The notes beneath the pieces are model-generated. The model did no database searches. It had not been told where the DNA came from and saw only the letters and a list, made by a program, of their open reading frames with translations. Made by a program: the position numbers and the translations under genes. From positions 157,001 to 221,000 of the forward strand of contig JAUXMY010000008.1 in assembly GCA_030683005.1 (NCBI GenBank): DNA of 64,000 bases, in the 5' to 3' direction. Numbering within the stretch: the stretch's first letter is position 1; every line of letters starts with the position of its first letter. The stretch is from Caulobacter sp. GTDB taxonomy: Bacteria; Pseudomonadota; Alphaproteobacteria; Caulobacterales; Caulobacteraceae. Of this stretch, positions 7,403 through 17,022 are shown one piece after another.

Positions 7403-8352
7403 GTTTCGACGCCGTCGCGGTCGGCCGCCGCGTGCTCGCCACCGAGGCCGAGGCCATCGGGGTGATGGCCGACGAACTGGGCGAGGCCTTCGTCAGGGCC
7501 GTCGAGATCCTGTTCGCCTGCAAGGGCCGCATCGTCCTGACCGGCATGGGCAAGAGCGGCCATGTCGCCCGCAAGATCGCCGCGACCATGGCCTCGACCG
7601 GCGCGCCGGCCATGTTCGTCCATCCGGCCGAGGCGAGCCACGGCGACCTCGGCATGATCGGCGTCGACGATGTGATCCTGGCCCTCTCCAGGTCCGGCGA
7701 GGTGCGCGAGCTGGCCGACATCCTGGCCTACGCCAGCCGCTTCGGCATCGCGCTGATCGCCATTACCGCCAATCCGGAGAGCGCGCTGGGCAAGGCCGCG
7801 ACCCTGGTGCTGAAGCTGCCCGACGCCCCCGAGGCGACCGGCGAGGTCAGCGCCCCGACCACCTCCACGACGCTGCAGATCGCGCTGGGCGATGCGCTGG
7901 CCGTGGCGCTGCTCGAGCGGCGCGGCTTCACGGCCCGCGACTTCCACGTCTTCCATCCTGGCGGGAAGCTGGGCGCGATGCTTCGCACCGTCGGCGACCT
8001 GATGCACAAGCTGGAGGAAGCCCCGCTGGCCACCGAGCACACGCCCATGCCCGAGGCGCTGCGCGTGATGACACAGCGCAAGCTGGGGATCGTCGGCGTG
8101 GTCTCCGGCGACGGCGCCCTGATCGGCGTGGTCACCGACGGCGACCTGCGTCGCAACTTCGACGAGCTGGCGGGCAAGACGGTTGGCGAGATCATGACGC
8201 GCAATCCCAAGGCCGTGACGCCCGAAACCCTGGCCGGCGACGCCGCCCGGCTGATGAACGACAGCCGCATCACGGCCCTGTTCGTGGTCAGGGACGGCCG
8301 ACCGGTCGGCGTACTGCATGTTCACGACGTCCTGGGCGCCGGCGTCGTCTGA
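7399..8352 (+). CDS. kdsD: D-arabinose-5-phosphate isomerase, KpsF/GutQ family
   Basis: Converts ribulose-5-phosphate to arabinose-5-phosphate, the first step to Kdo for lipopolysaccharide. An N-terminal SIS domain holds VLTGMGKSGHVARKIAATMAS and HPAEASHGDLGM. Two CBS domains follow (HTPMPEALRVMTQRKLGIV and ITRNPKAVTPETLAGD-like segments). It has 317 residues with a GTG start at 7399, GGGAGA about 8 nt upstream, overlapping the stop of a small membrane ORF. Arrangement and length match KdsD. Other Kdo genes are not next to it here. Confidence 0.92.
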   Translation: MSFDAVAVGRRVLATEAEAIGVMADELGEAFVRAVEILFACKGRIVLTGMGKSGHVARKIAATMASTGAPAMFVHPAEASHGDLGMIGVDDVILALSRSGEVRELADILAYASRFGIALIAITANPESALGKAATLVLKLPDAPEATGEVSAPTTSTTLQIALGDALAVALLERRGFTARDFHVFHPGGKLGAMLRTVGDLMHKLEEAPLATEHTPMPEALRVMTQRKLGIVGVVSGDGALIGVVTDGDLRRNFDELAGKTVGEIMTRNPKAVTPETLAGDAARLMNDSRITALFVVRDGRPVGVLHVHDVLGAGVV

Positions 8353-8427
8353 CTCGCCGCCAGCACGAACTTTCGATGTTCGACGAACGCGGCTTGATGT
8401 AGGGTTACCCAAAGCGGGGGGCCCCCG

Positions 8428-11400
8428 ATGGTCCGGTTTCTCTTGCTTGCCTTTGCGGCGCTGGCGCTGTCCTGCGCGCCCCTTGTGGCCGCGGCGCAGA
8501 CGGCGACTCCGCGCATCAACCCCCTTACCGGCAAGCCCTACAGCGCCGCCAGCCAGGCGGAGTACGAGCGCAGGCAGCGCGAAAATGAAGAGCTGTCGCG
8601 CATGGCCGAGGAAGCCACGGCGCAGGACAACAAGGCCTTTGAGGAGATGCGGGCCCGGAACGCCGAGCAGATCCGGCAGTTCGACGAGGCGATCGAGACC
8701 TGGAAGGAGAACGCCACCCCGCCGCCGGGAACGACCGAGACCTTCGTCTCGACCAGCTACGACAACGACACGGCCTTGGGCGAGCGCGCCGAGATCACCT
8801 ACTACAACAAGTACGATGTCCCGACCCACAAGGTGCAGTTCGGTCCGGACGGCAAGCCCACCGGGCCGGTGACCCTGACCCAGCAGGGCAAGGTCTGGGA
8901 GACGATCGGGCCGCGCATACCGCCCGGCGGCGGGGTGGAGACGAGCTACGGCGAGGACTTCGAGGGCAATCGGATCATCACCCGCGCCCGGATCTTCGAC
9001 GCGGACGGCAAGAACCTCGGCGACTACAAGTTCAACTTCGACGGCGTGCCCTGGTGGGGCGAGACCAGGGACCCCGAGACGGGCCTGCGCAACGGCGGCT
9101 TCATGGACGAGCGGCTCAAGCCGCCGGAAGCGACCGTGGGCGGCCCGCTGGCCGAACCCGCCCAGGTGCGGCTGGTCACCGGCGTCTGCACCGCCTGCCG
9201 GGCGCTGGGCGACGAGCACAACGATCTGGCCGCGCGGATCAACGCCATCGCCATCGAGATGAAGTCGCTCTCGGCCCAGCACCAGCACGCCTGGCCGCCG
9301 GCGCAGAGGCCGATCCGGGCCCGCCATGAGGTGCTGGCCGCCGAGCTCGCCCAATTGATGCCGCGGTTCGAGGCCCTCAGGGCCAGGGTGGTGGAGTGCG
9401 AAAAGCGGTGCCGGGCGGCCGAGGACACCGCCCGGGAGGAGACGCTCGCCGCTCGGCCGGACCGCCCCGCTCCGCAGGGGCCCGGCTCGCCCGCCACCAG
9501 CGAGACCGCCTTCACGCCCGGCCAAAGCGCCTTCCCGGCCGACAACAGCGACCTGCAGGCCGTGATCGATGCGGCCCAGGCCTACTTCGCCGCCGCCAAC
9601 TGCGAGGGCATGGAGTGCCCGGTCTGCGACTGCGACAAGGCACGCGAGGCGCTGCAGGCGCTGAGCGACATGGAACACTACCTGCGGGCCATGGAGCCCT
9701 ACATGCGGGCGGCAAACGACGCCCACATGGCCCGGTTGGTGTCGGTCGCCGAGAACAACATCACCAACGGCGAACAGCGCCGCAAGACGGTCTGGGCCAT
9801 CGGCGTCCACCAGTTCCTGCACGGCTTCGGCAGCACCCTGCTCGACACGGCCAGCATCAGTTCGTGGGTCAAGGACGGGCTGACCGGCAAGAGTCTGGAC
9901 GAGATGAGTCCCGCCGAGCTGATCGACAAGCTCGACAGCTGGTACGAGGCCGCGAAGTCCCTGGAAAGCGGTCTCAGCACGCTCGCCGAGGCCCAGGCCG
10001 GCAAGGCGCAGGACACGCCGATCGGCGATCTGGTCGATGTCGCGGGCGGCGTCGACAAGGCCCTGATCAACGATACGACCAGCACCATCACCGACGCCAA
10101 GTCGATCATCAAGTCAGCGCTGGAGAACGGCAAGGACTGGCGCAAGGCGCTGAAGGAGGGTGGCGCCGCCGCCGCCCTCGGCCAGATCGCCGGCCGCTAT
10201 CTGAAGGCCTGGTCCGCCTCCAGGCTGAAGGAGCGTCAGGACGCCCTGGGCGACCTGTTGGCCGACGCCGACGCAGGCGATCTCATGCAGGGCCAGGCCT
10301 TCATCGAGCTTCAGAAGGTCCAGGCCCGCCGTGCGATGATGGAGGACGCGCTGGCCGCCGTCACGGCGGCGAAGGCGGCCTACATGCACTGCGCCTGGCG
10401 CGCCTGCGGCCCCTTCACCATGACCCGGCCGCAGATCCCGAGCTTCGTCCAGGACGTGCCGGGCGGGACGCCCATCCTGTCCTGGGGCAGGGCCCTGCCC
10501 TGGTTCAACGCCGCCATCGCCGCGACCACGCCGCGTCTGAAGCCGGTCACCTTCCGCGAAGGCGATTGCCCGAAAGAGAAGGCCGACGATCCGCGGACCG
10601 CCGGAACGCCCCAGGGCGACGCCCCGCCCCTGTCGCGACCGCAGTTCGAACGCCTGCCCGACCTGACGTTGCCGGCCAGCTTCTGCTCGGAAACCGAGCG
10701 GGTCCGGTTCATGACCGAGGTCTACAACCCCGCCGTGGCCGCCGCCCTGTCCAACGCCAGCATCGCCCAGGACCATCAGGCGAAGCTCAATGCGCTGTTC
10801 ACCGAGACCATGCGCGCCAACAGCCCGCACTGGGCGGCGGTGCGCGCCGAGCGCGACGCCTTCGAGCCCATCGGCACGGAGACGACCGCGCGGGCGGAGG
10901 CCTTGCGCCGGCTCTACAGCGCCATCCTGGCCGTCCCGATCGTCCCCTGTCCTGAAGACACGATCCGGACGGCCAGCGGACCCGGGCAGGATGAACCGCC
11001 GACAGAGGCCGTCGCCGTCAGCTCTCCGACCACGACGCGGCCACGGTCGCCCAAGGAGGATTGCCCGCCAAAGCAGGGGCGCGACCCCATCACCGTCGGC
11101 CCCAACAGCCGCGTCGGATCCGGCGCACAGCTGCGCTCCAAGGTCGGCGGCATGGCGCTGGGCGCCCTGGCCGGGGCGCTGGGCGCGGGCGGTGGTGGTG
11201 GAGGCGGCGGCTCCGACGGTCCGCAGCTGTGGACCTGCAAGATCAAGGATTCGGAGTACACGGTCTTCAACGACCCGGTGACGGGGGTATCGCTCGGCGT
11301 GGCCGCCCGGTCGGTCAAGGGCGGCAAGATGGTGCTGTTTTCGAAGATCATGAAGTCGCCTGACAAGGGCACCTTCCAGACCGCCTTCCTCGAGCGTCCG

Positions 11401-12396
11401 TCAACCGGCCAGACCATCGCCCCGAGCGACATCGGCCCCTGCGACCTGTGGGGCGAATGGAAGCTGACCGTGTCCTGGACCAAGAGCACCTACGTCGACG
11501 GGCAGCTGGTCAGCCAGGAGAGCGGCGGCTGGTCCGAGGGCGGCCTGTTCAGGATCCCCGGCATGCTGTCGAAGGTCGACGCGCCGGACGGCCTGTGGAA
11601 GCGGATGGGCTTCTCCAACGCCAGCAACGGCGCGCGCGAGATGGGCGCCATCTTCGACGTGCAGCCGACCGGCGAGCCGCTGACGCTGGTCGTCCACGTC
11701 ACCCGGCCGAAAGGCGACCCGGTGACCACCGTCCCCTTCATCCTGACCCTGTCCCAGGGCGCGGACGGCAAGATCGCGGTGACGAAGGCGGAGGAGGCCC
11801 TCTGTCCGGAGGAGAAGGCCCGCGCCTCGACAATCACCATTTCCAATGATCCGGCGCCGGCTGCCGGTGCGACGACGACCCGGCCCGCGGACGCATTGAG
11901 CGCCGGCGGGCCGACCTCGACCGGCGGATTGGCGACGCCCTCGGGGCCCGCGACCGCCACCAGACCGACCGGTTCGGAGGCGGTCGAGACTGGCGAGTCG
12001 AACGCGGAAACCTCAAGCGCGAACGAGCCGCTACCGCAGATACCGATCAGTCGGCTGTCATTCGCCGAGGAGGCCAGAGAGTCCGCCAAAGCCAAGACCC
12101 GCGCCAAGCGTATGGCCCTGAACGATGCGCGCTGCATGGGGCCTGAGGAATGGGAGAAGCGCCGGCAGGCAGTGATCAAGTGGCACCGCGGCTTGCTGGA
12201 AGGCCTGCGTCGGGTGCGGTCCTCGGGACCGGATGCGGCGGCCATCGACAGCATCGTCCTGGGCGAAAGCGTCAGGGTCGCCGAGGAGATCCGGGACCTT
12301 GAGGCCCTGCCCCCGCCGCCGGCGCCCGACACCTGTCCGTCCGACGATTTCGAAAGCATCCTGGACGAGATCGACGAGGTCTTCGTGCCGGCCTGA
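8428..12396 (+). CDS. Large secreted protein of unknown function (1322 aa)
   Basis: The protein begins with a signal peptide (MVRFLLLAFAALALSCAPLV, cleavage near residue 24). A charged helical stretch (about 40-90, likely coiled coil) comes next, then a Gly-rich beta-like region. Cys clusters follow: C254-x2-C257, a CEKRC near 325, and C392-x4-C397-x2-C400-x-C402, which resemble metal-binding or disulfide-rich knots. A long helical middle leads to a glycine-zipper-like segment (KVGGMALGALAGALGAG) and a run of eight Gly near 920. After this comes a Trp-rich beta domain (about 930-1130), a Thr/Pro linker and a helical C-terminus. I recognise no family. It is the longest gene here, downstream of kdsD and upstream of the phosphohexomutase. 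A GGGGGG run precedes the ATG. Confidence 0.8.
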   Translation: MVRFLLLAFAALALSCAPLVAAAQTATPRINPLTGKPYSAASQAEYERRQRENEELSRMAEEATAQDNKAFEEMRARNAEQIRQFDEAIETWKENATPPPGTTETFVSTSYDNDTALGERAEITYYNKYDVPTHKVQFGPDGKPTGPVTLTQQGKVWETIGPRIPPGGGVETSYGEDFEGNRIITRARIFDADGKNLGDYKFNFDGVPWWGETRDPETGLRNGGFMDERLKPPEATVGGPLAEPAQVRLVTGVCTACRALGDEHNDLAARINAIAIEMKSLSAQHQHAWPPAQRPIRARHEVLAAELAQLMPRFEALRARVVECEKRCRAAEDTAREETLAARPDRPAPQGPGSPATSETAFTPGQSAFPADNSDLQAVIDAAQAYFAAANCEGMECPVCDCDKAREALQALSDMEHYLRAMEPYMRAANDAHMARLVSVAENNITNGEQRRKTVWAIGVHQFLHGFGSTLLDTASISSWVKDGLTGKSLDEMSPAELIDKLDSWYEAAKSLESGLSTLAEAQAGKAQDTPIGDLVDVAGGVDKALINDTTSTITDAKSIIKSALENGKDWRKALKEGGAAAALGQIAGRYLKAWSASRLKERQDALGDLLADADAGDLMQGQAFIELQKVQARRAMMEDALAAVTAAKAAYMHCAWRACGPFTMTRPQIPSFVQDVPGGTPILSWGRALPWFNAAIAATTPRLKPVTFREGDCPKEKADDPRTAGTPQGDAPPLSRPQFERLPDLTLPASFCSETERVRFMTEVYNPAVAAALSNASIAQDHQAKLNALFTETMRANSPHWAAVRAERDAFEPIGTETTARAEALRRLYSAILAVPIVPCPEDTIRTASGPGQDEPPTEAVAVSSPTTTRPRSPKEDCPPKQGRDPITVGPNSRVGSGAQLRSKVGGMALGALAGALGAGGGGGGGGSDGPQLWTCKIKDSEYTVFNDPVTGVSLGVAARSVKGGKMVLFSKIMKSPDKGTFQTAFLERPSTGQTIAPSDIGPCDLWGEWKLTVSWTKSTYVDGQLVSQESGGWSEGGLFRIPGMLSKVDAPDGLWKRMGFSNASNGAREMGAIFDVQPTGEPLTLVVHVTRPKGDPVTTVPFILTLSQGADGKIAVTKAEEALCPEEKARASTITISNDPAPAAGATTTRPADALSAGGPTSTGGLATPSGPATATRPTGSEAVETGESNAETSSANEPLPQIPISRLSFAEEARESAKAKTRAKRMALNDARCMGPEEWEKRRQAVIKWHRGLLEGLRRVRSSGPDAAAIDSIVLGESVRVAEEIRDLEALPPPPAPDTCPSDDFESILDEIDEVFVPA

Positions 12397-12478
12397 GCGG
12401 CTAATTTCGCGCCGCCCCCTCACCAAGCCGTCACAGGGGCGTTATAGGGAGCAGCTTCGCAACGCGAGTCCTCCCTCG

Positions 12479-13981
12479 ATGCCGTTTCTTCCCCGCGCCG
12501 ACCTCGTCCCCAACACCCTCGCCTACGAGACCGAGCCGCTGGTCAAGGCGACGGGCTTTCGCGAGTATGACGCGCGCTGGCTGTTCGGGCCGGACATCAA
12601 CCTGCTGGGCATCCAGGCGCTGGGGCTGGGCCTGGGCACCTACATCCACGAGCTGGGCCAGTCCAGGATCGTCGTCGGCCACGACTTCCGGTCCTACAGC
12701 CTGTCGATCAAGAACGCGCTGATGCTGGGCCTGGTCGCCGCAGGCTGCGAGGTGCTGGACATCGGCCTGGCGCTGTCGCCGACCGCCTATTTCGCCCAGT
12801 TCGACCTCGACGCGCCCTGCGTGGCCATGGTCACCGCCAGCCACAACGAGAACGGCTGGACCGGGGTGAAGATGGGCGCCAACCGCCCGCTGACCTTCGG
12901 ACCCGAGGAGATGGGCCGGCTGAAGGAGATCGTGCTGGGCGGCCAGTTCGTCGAGCGCGCCGGCGGCAAGGTCACCCAGGTCGAGGGCGTCCGCGAGCGG
13001 TTCATCGCCGACGTCGTGCGCCGGGTGCAGGTCAAGCGCCCGCTGAAGGTCGTCGCCGCCTGCGGCAACGGCACCGCCGGCGCCTTCGTCCCCCAGGCCC
13101 TGCGCGCGATGGGCGTGGCCGTGGTGGTCGAGATGGACTGCGAGCTCGACTGGACCTTCCCGAAGTACAACCCCAACCCCGAAGACCACGAGATGCTTCA
13201 CGCCATGGCGTTGGCCGTGAGGGAACATGGCGCCGACCTTGCCCTGGGTTTCGACGGCGACGGCGACCGTTGCGGCGTGGTCGACAACACCGGCGAGGAG
13301 ATCTTCGCCGACAAGATCGGCCTGATGCTGGCCCGCGACCTGGCCCCGCTGAACCCGGGCGCGAAGTTCATCGTCGATGTGAAGTCCACGGGCCTGTTCG
13401 CCACCGATCCGGTGCTGGAGGCCAACGGTTGCACCACCGTCTACTGGAAGACCGGCCACAGCTACATCAAGCGCAAGACGGCCGAGATCGGCGCCCTGGC
13501 CGGTTTCGAAAAGAGCGGCCACTTCTTCCTCAACGAGCCGCTGGGCCGGGGCTACGACTGCGGCCTGACCGCGGCGGCCGCCATCCTGGCGATGCTGGAC
13601 CGCAACCCGGACAAGTCGATGGCCGATCTCAAGGCCGCGCTCCCCGTCGCCTACACCTCGCTGACCATGAGCCCGCACTGCGCCGACGAGGTGAAATACG
13701 GAGTCGTCGACAAGATCGTCGCTGAGTACGAAGCCCTGGCCGCCGCCGGCGGAACCATCCTTGGCCGGAAGATCGCCGAGGTGATCACCGTCAACGGCGT
13801 CCGCGTGGCGCTTGACGACGGCAGCTGGGTGCTGGTCCGCGCCTCCTCGAACAAGCCCGAAGTCGTCGTCGTCGTCGAAAGCACCCGCTCCGAAGACGAC
13901 ATGCGCGCCCTCTTCCATGAAGAGGTCAAACCCCGGCTGGGCAAGCACCCGCAAGTCGGGGCATACAACCAGGAAATCTGA
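12479..13981 (+). CDS. Phosphomannomutase/phosphoglucomutase
   Basis: An alpha-D-phosphohexomutase of 500 residues interconverting hexose 1- and 6-phosphates. Visible signatures are TASHNENGWTGVKMG (catalytic phospho-serine loop), GFDGDGDRCGVVD (metal-binding loop), FEKSGHFFLNEP (sugar-binding loop) and RASSNKPEVVVVVES (phosphate-binding loop). The family spans phosphomannomutase and phosphoglucomutase, and sequence alone does not decide the sugar. It lies 12 nt upstream of ugd, so the pair probably feeds nucleotide sugars for polysaccharide or LPS. ATG 12479 gives a normal N-terminus. Confidence 0.92.
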   Translation: MPFLPRADLVPNTLAYETEPLVKATGFREYDARWLFGPDINLLGIQALGLGLGTYIHELGQSRIVVGHDFRSYSLSIKNALMLGLVAAGCEVLDIGLALSPTAYFAQFDLDAPCVAMVTASHNENGWTGVKMGANRPLTFGPEEMGRLKEIVLGGQFVERAGGKVTQVEGVRERFIADVVRRVQVKRPLKVVAACGNGTAGAFVPQALRAMGVAVVVEMDCELDWTFPKYNPNPEDHEMLHAMALAVREHGADLALGFDGDGDRCGVVDNTGEEIFADKIGLMLARDLAPLNPGAKFIVDVKSTGLFATDPVLEANGCTTVYWKTGHSYIKRKTAEIGALAGFEKSGHFFLNEPLGRGYDCGLTAAAAILAMLDRNPDKSMADLKAALPVAYTSLTMSPHCADEVKYGVVDKIVAEYEALAAAGGTILGRKIAEVITVNGVRVALDDGSWVLVRASSNKPEVVVVVESTRSEDDMRALFHEEVKPRLGKHPQVGAYNQEI

Positions 13982-13993
13982 GGATTCCCACGC

Positions 13994-15295
13994 ATGCGCG
14001 TCGCAATGATCGGCACCGGCTACGTCGGCCTGGTGTCCGGAGCCTGTTTCGCCGATTTCGGCCATGACGTCGTCTGCATCGACAAGGATGCCGGCAAGAT
14101 CGATCGCCTGAAGAAGGGCGAGATCCCGATCTTCGAGCCGGGCCTGGACGATCTGGTCGAGCGCAACGTGCGCGAGGGTCGGCTAAGCTTCACCCTGGAA
14201 GCGTCCGACGGCATCAAGGCCGCCGACGCGGTGTTCATCGCCGTGGGCACGCCCACCCGGCGGGGCGACGGCCATGCCGACCTCTCCTACGTCTACGCCG
14301 CCGCCGAGGAGATCGCCGGCCTGATCGACGGCTTCACCGTCATCGTCACCAAGTCGACCGTGCCGGTCGGCACCGGCGACGAGGTGGAGGCCATCATCCG
14401 CCGGGTGCGGCCCGACGCCCAGTTCGCGGTGGTCTCCAATCCGGAGTTCCTGCGCGAGGGCGCGGCGATCGAGGACTTCAAGCGGCCCGACCGCGTCGTG
14501 GTCGGCACCGACGACGAGCGCGCCAAGGCGGTGATGAACGAGCTCTACCGTCCACTGTTCCTGAACGAGACGCCGATCGTCTTCACCGGCCGGAGGACCA
14601 GCGAGCTGATCAAGTACGCGGCCAACGCCTTCCTCGCCATGAAGATCACCTTCATCAACGAGATGGCCGACCTGTGCGAGGCGGTCGGCGCCGACGTCCA
14701 GCAGGTGGCGAGGGGCATCGGCCTCGACAAGCGGATCGGCGGCAAGTTCCTCAACGCCGGCCCCGGCTACGGCGGCAGCTGCTTCCCCAAGGACACCCTC
14801 GCCCTCGTGCGAACCGCCAGCGACGCCGGCGCTCCGGTGAAGCTGATCGAGGCCACGGTGGCGGTCAACGACGCCCGCAAGAAAGCCATGGCCAGCAAGG
14901 TCGCCAAAGCGGTCGACGGTGATCTGACCGGCAAGACGGTCGGCGTGCTGGGCCTGACCTTCAAGCCCAACACCGACGACATGCGCGACGCCCCCAGCCT
15001 GGACATCATCCCGGCGCTGCAGGCGATGGGCGCGACCATCCAGGCCTTCGACCCGGAGGGCCACGAGGCCCGCCAGATGCTCAAGGACGTCGACTTCAAG
15101 GCCAATGCCTACGAGGCGGTCGAGGGCGCCGACGCGGTGGTGATCATCACCGAGTGGGACCAGTTCCGCGCCCTGGACCTGGACCGCATGAAGCTGCTGA
15201 TGAAGAGCCCCACGGTCATCGACCTGCGCAACATCTACCGCCCCGAGGACATGAAGGCCCGCGGGTTCCGGTACTCGAGCGTGGGCCGGGGGTAG
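13994..15295 (+). CDS. ugd: UDP-glucose 6-dehydrogenase
   Basis: Oxidises UDP-glucose to UDP-glucuronate with two NAD+. The Rossmann start MRVAMIGTGYVGLVSGACFA, the NPEFLREGAAIEDF segment, and GPGYGGSCFPKDTLAL with catalytic Cys263 are all intact. LTFKPNTDDMRDAPS marks the C-terminal UDP-binding domain. Length (433 aa) is typical. Its Shine-Dalgarno GAGGA overlaps the stop codon of the phosphohexomutase gene, indicating a two-gene operon; galU, which makes its substrate, lies at 22372. Confidence 0.95.
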   Translation: MRVAMIGTGYVGLVSGACFADFGHDVVCIDKDAGKIDRLKKGEIPIFEPGLDDLVERNVREGRLSFTLEASDGIKAADAVFIAVGTPTRRGDGHADLSYVYAAAEEIAGLIDGFTVIVTKSTVPVGTGDEVEAIIRRVRPDAQFAVVSNPEFLREGAAIEDFKRPDRVVVGTDDERAKAVMNELYRPLFLNETPIVFTGRRTSELIKYAANAFLAMKITFINEMADLCEAVGADVQQVARGIGLDKRIGGKFLNAGPGYGGSCFPKDTLALVRTASDAGAPVKLIEATVAVNDARKKAMASKVAKAVDGDLTGKTVGVLGLTFKPNTDDMRDAPSLDIIPALQAMGATIQAFDPEGHEARQMLKDVDFKANAYEAVEGADAVVIITEWDQFRALDLDRMKLLMKSPTVIDLRNIYRPEDMKARGFRYSSVGRG

Positions 15296-15300
15296 CGCGA

Positions 15301-15332
15301 CCGGGGACACGCACTTCAGTGCGTGTCCCCGG
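15301..15332 (+). terminator. Perfect 14-bp hairpin after ugd (repeat family R1 variant)
   Basis: CCGGGGACACGCAC, loop TTCA, and the exact complement, followed by CTTTG. It is placed to terminate ugd. The GGGACA...TGTCCC core resembles the three GGGACAGACACC hairpins at 23241, 26216 and 26282, so it may be a dispersed palindrome recruited as a terminator. Confidence 0.6.
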
Positions 15333-15373
15333 CTTTGCCCCTACCATCCGCGCGGGCGGAGGAGAGTCGCGGC

Positions 15374-16075
15374 ATGTGGGTGTTGCTGGGGGTGCTGGTT
15401 GTCGTGGTCGGGTTCGCCGCGCGGCTGAACCCGCTGCTGACGGTCGTGGCGGCGGCGCTGGTCACCGGCGTGGCGGCGGTCATCGCCCCGGGCGTGACGC
15501 CGGCGGCGCTGCTGGCCGGGGCGGCCGAGACGCTGGCGGTGCTGGGCAAGGGCTTCAAGGACAACCGCTACATCAGCGTCACCTGGATGATCCTGCCGCT
15601 GATCGGGCTGCTGGAGCGCGAGGGACTGCAGGAGCGGGCCCGGGTGCTGATCCAGAAACTGAAGTCGGCGACGACGGGCCGGCTGCTGCTGATCTACCTC
15701 GTCATCCGCCAGGGCACGGCGGCGCTGGGCCTGACCTCGCTGGGCGGTCATCCGCAGATGGTCCGGCCGCTGATCGCGCCGATGGCCGAGGCCGCCGCCG
15801 AGGCGAGGGACCCGGCCCTCACCGACGCCACCCGCAACCGGGTGAAGGCCTTCGCCGCCGCCACCGACAACATCGGCCTGTTCTTCGGCGAGGACATCTT
15901 CATCGCCATCGCCTCGATCCTGCTGATCAAGGGCTTCCTGGAGACCAACGGCATCATCGTCTCGCCGCTGAACCTGTCGCTCTGGGCCATCCCGACGGCC
16001 ATCGCCGCCCTGCTGATCCACGGGACGCGGCTGCTTCTGCTCGACCGGGCCCTGGCGCGGGAGGCGGCGCGATGA
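15374..16075 (+). CDS. DUF969 membrane protein
   Basis: A 233-residue protein with several hydrophobic segments (first at residues 1-20, later LLLIYLVIRQ and ILLIKGFLE) and the conserved block KGFKDNRYISVTWMILPLIG. GGHPQMVRP and AATDNIGLFFGEDIF are also typical of this family. It is translationally coupled to DUF979 by an ATGA overlap. The two are regarded as halves of an uncharacterised permease-like pair; in Firmicutes, as I recall, they often sit beside pyrrolidone-carboxylate peptidase genes, which hints at transport of a small amide or amino-acid derivative. ATG 15374 has GGAGGAGAG upstream. Confidence 0.85.
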   Translation: MWVLLGVLVVVVGFAARLNPLLTVVAAALVTGVAAVIAPGVTPAALLAGAAETLAVLGKGFKDNRYISVTWMILPLIGLLEREGLQERARVLIQKLKSATTGRLLLIYLVIRQGTAALGLTSLGGHPQMVRPLIAPMAEAAAEARDPALTDATRNRVKAFAAATDNIGLFFGEDIFIAIASILLIKGFLETNGIIVSPLNLSLWAIPTAIAALLIHGTRLLLLDRALAREAAR

Positions 16076-17022
16076 TCGGCCTGGAGATTCTCTACCTGCT
16101 GGCCGGACTTCTGTTCGCCGTCTTCGCGGTCGGCTCGGCGACCGACAGGACCAATCCGAAGCGCTGGGGCAACGCCGCCTTCTGGGGTCTGTTCGCGGTC
16201 AGCTTCCTGTTCGGCTCGTACCTGAGCGACACGCTCAATGGCGCGATCCTGGTGGCCATGGCCCTGGCCGCCGGCTTCAATCTGCTGGGCAAGGGCTCGC
16301 CGCCGCCGCAGGCCGACCGGGTCGAACGGGCGCAGCGCTGGGGCAACCGCCTGTTCATCCCGGCCCTGATCCCGCCGATCGTCACCCTGACCGGAACCCT
16401 GACGCTCAAGGGCGTCGAGATCGGCGGCGTCCCTCTGGTCGACCCCAAACATGTGACCCTGGTGTCACTGGGCTTCGGCATCGTGCTGGCCACGGCCGTG
16501 GCCCTGGCGCTCTTCCGCGCCACACCCGCCGTGGCGGTGCGCGAGGGTCGGCGGCTGATGGACTCCGTCAGCTGGGCCGGCCTGCTGCCCCAGGCGCTGG
16601 CGGCGCTGGGCGCGGTGTTCGTGGCGGCGAGCGTCGGCGACGTGATCGGAACCCTGGCCGGCGACTACCTGCCGCTGAACGGTCCGCTGGCGGCAGTGAT
16701 CGCCTACTCCGTCGGCATGGCGCTGTTCACGGTCATCATGGGCAACGCCTTCGCGGCCTTCCCGGTGATGACAGCCGCCATTGCGCTGCCGCTGATCATC
16801 GGCCAGTACGGCGGCGACCCGGCCATCGTCTGCGCCATCGGCATGCTGTCGGGCTTCTGCGGCACGCTGATGACCCCCATGGCGGCCAACTTCAACATCG
16901 TCCCGGCGGCATTGCTGGACCTCCCCGACCGCAACGGCGTTATCAGGGTCCAGATTCCGACCGCCCTGGCTCTGCTCGCGACCAACACGGTGCTCATGTA
17001 TGCCCTCGCCTTCCGCTTCTGA
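16072..17022 (+). CDS. DUF979 membrane protein
   Basis: A 316-residue polytopic membrane protein with about nine predicted spans. Conserved features include KRWGNAAFWGLFAVSFLFG near the N-terminus and GMLSGFCGTLMTPMAANFN near the C-terminus. The start overlaps the stop of DUF969 (ATGA), and its 3' end overlaps the start of DUF2891 by 23 nt, so the three genes form a tight operon. It likely acts with DUF969 as an inner-membrane transporter; substrate unknown. Confidence 0.87.
   Translation: MIGLEILYLLAGLLFAVFAVGSATDRTNPKRWGNAAFWGLFAVSFLFGSYLSDTLNGAILVAMALAAGFNLLGKGSPPPQADRVERAQRWGNRLFIPALIPPIVTLTGTLTLKGVEIGGVPLVDPKHVTLVSLGFGIVLATAVALALFRATPAVAVREGRRLMDSVSWAGLLPQALAALGAVFVAASVGDVIGTLAGDYLPLNGPLAAVIAYSVGMALFTVIMGNAFAAFPVMTAAIALPLIIGQYGGDPAIVCAIGMLSGFCGTLMTPMAANFNIVPAALLDLPDRNGVIRVQIPTALALLATNTVLMYALAFRF

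Noticed and set aside
7378..9822. 814-codon minus-strand frame across kdsD and the large secreted protein gene
   Set aside because: It spans two unrelated plus-strand genes and has the low-complexity composition of an antisense frame.
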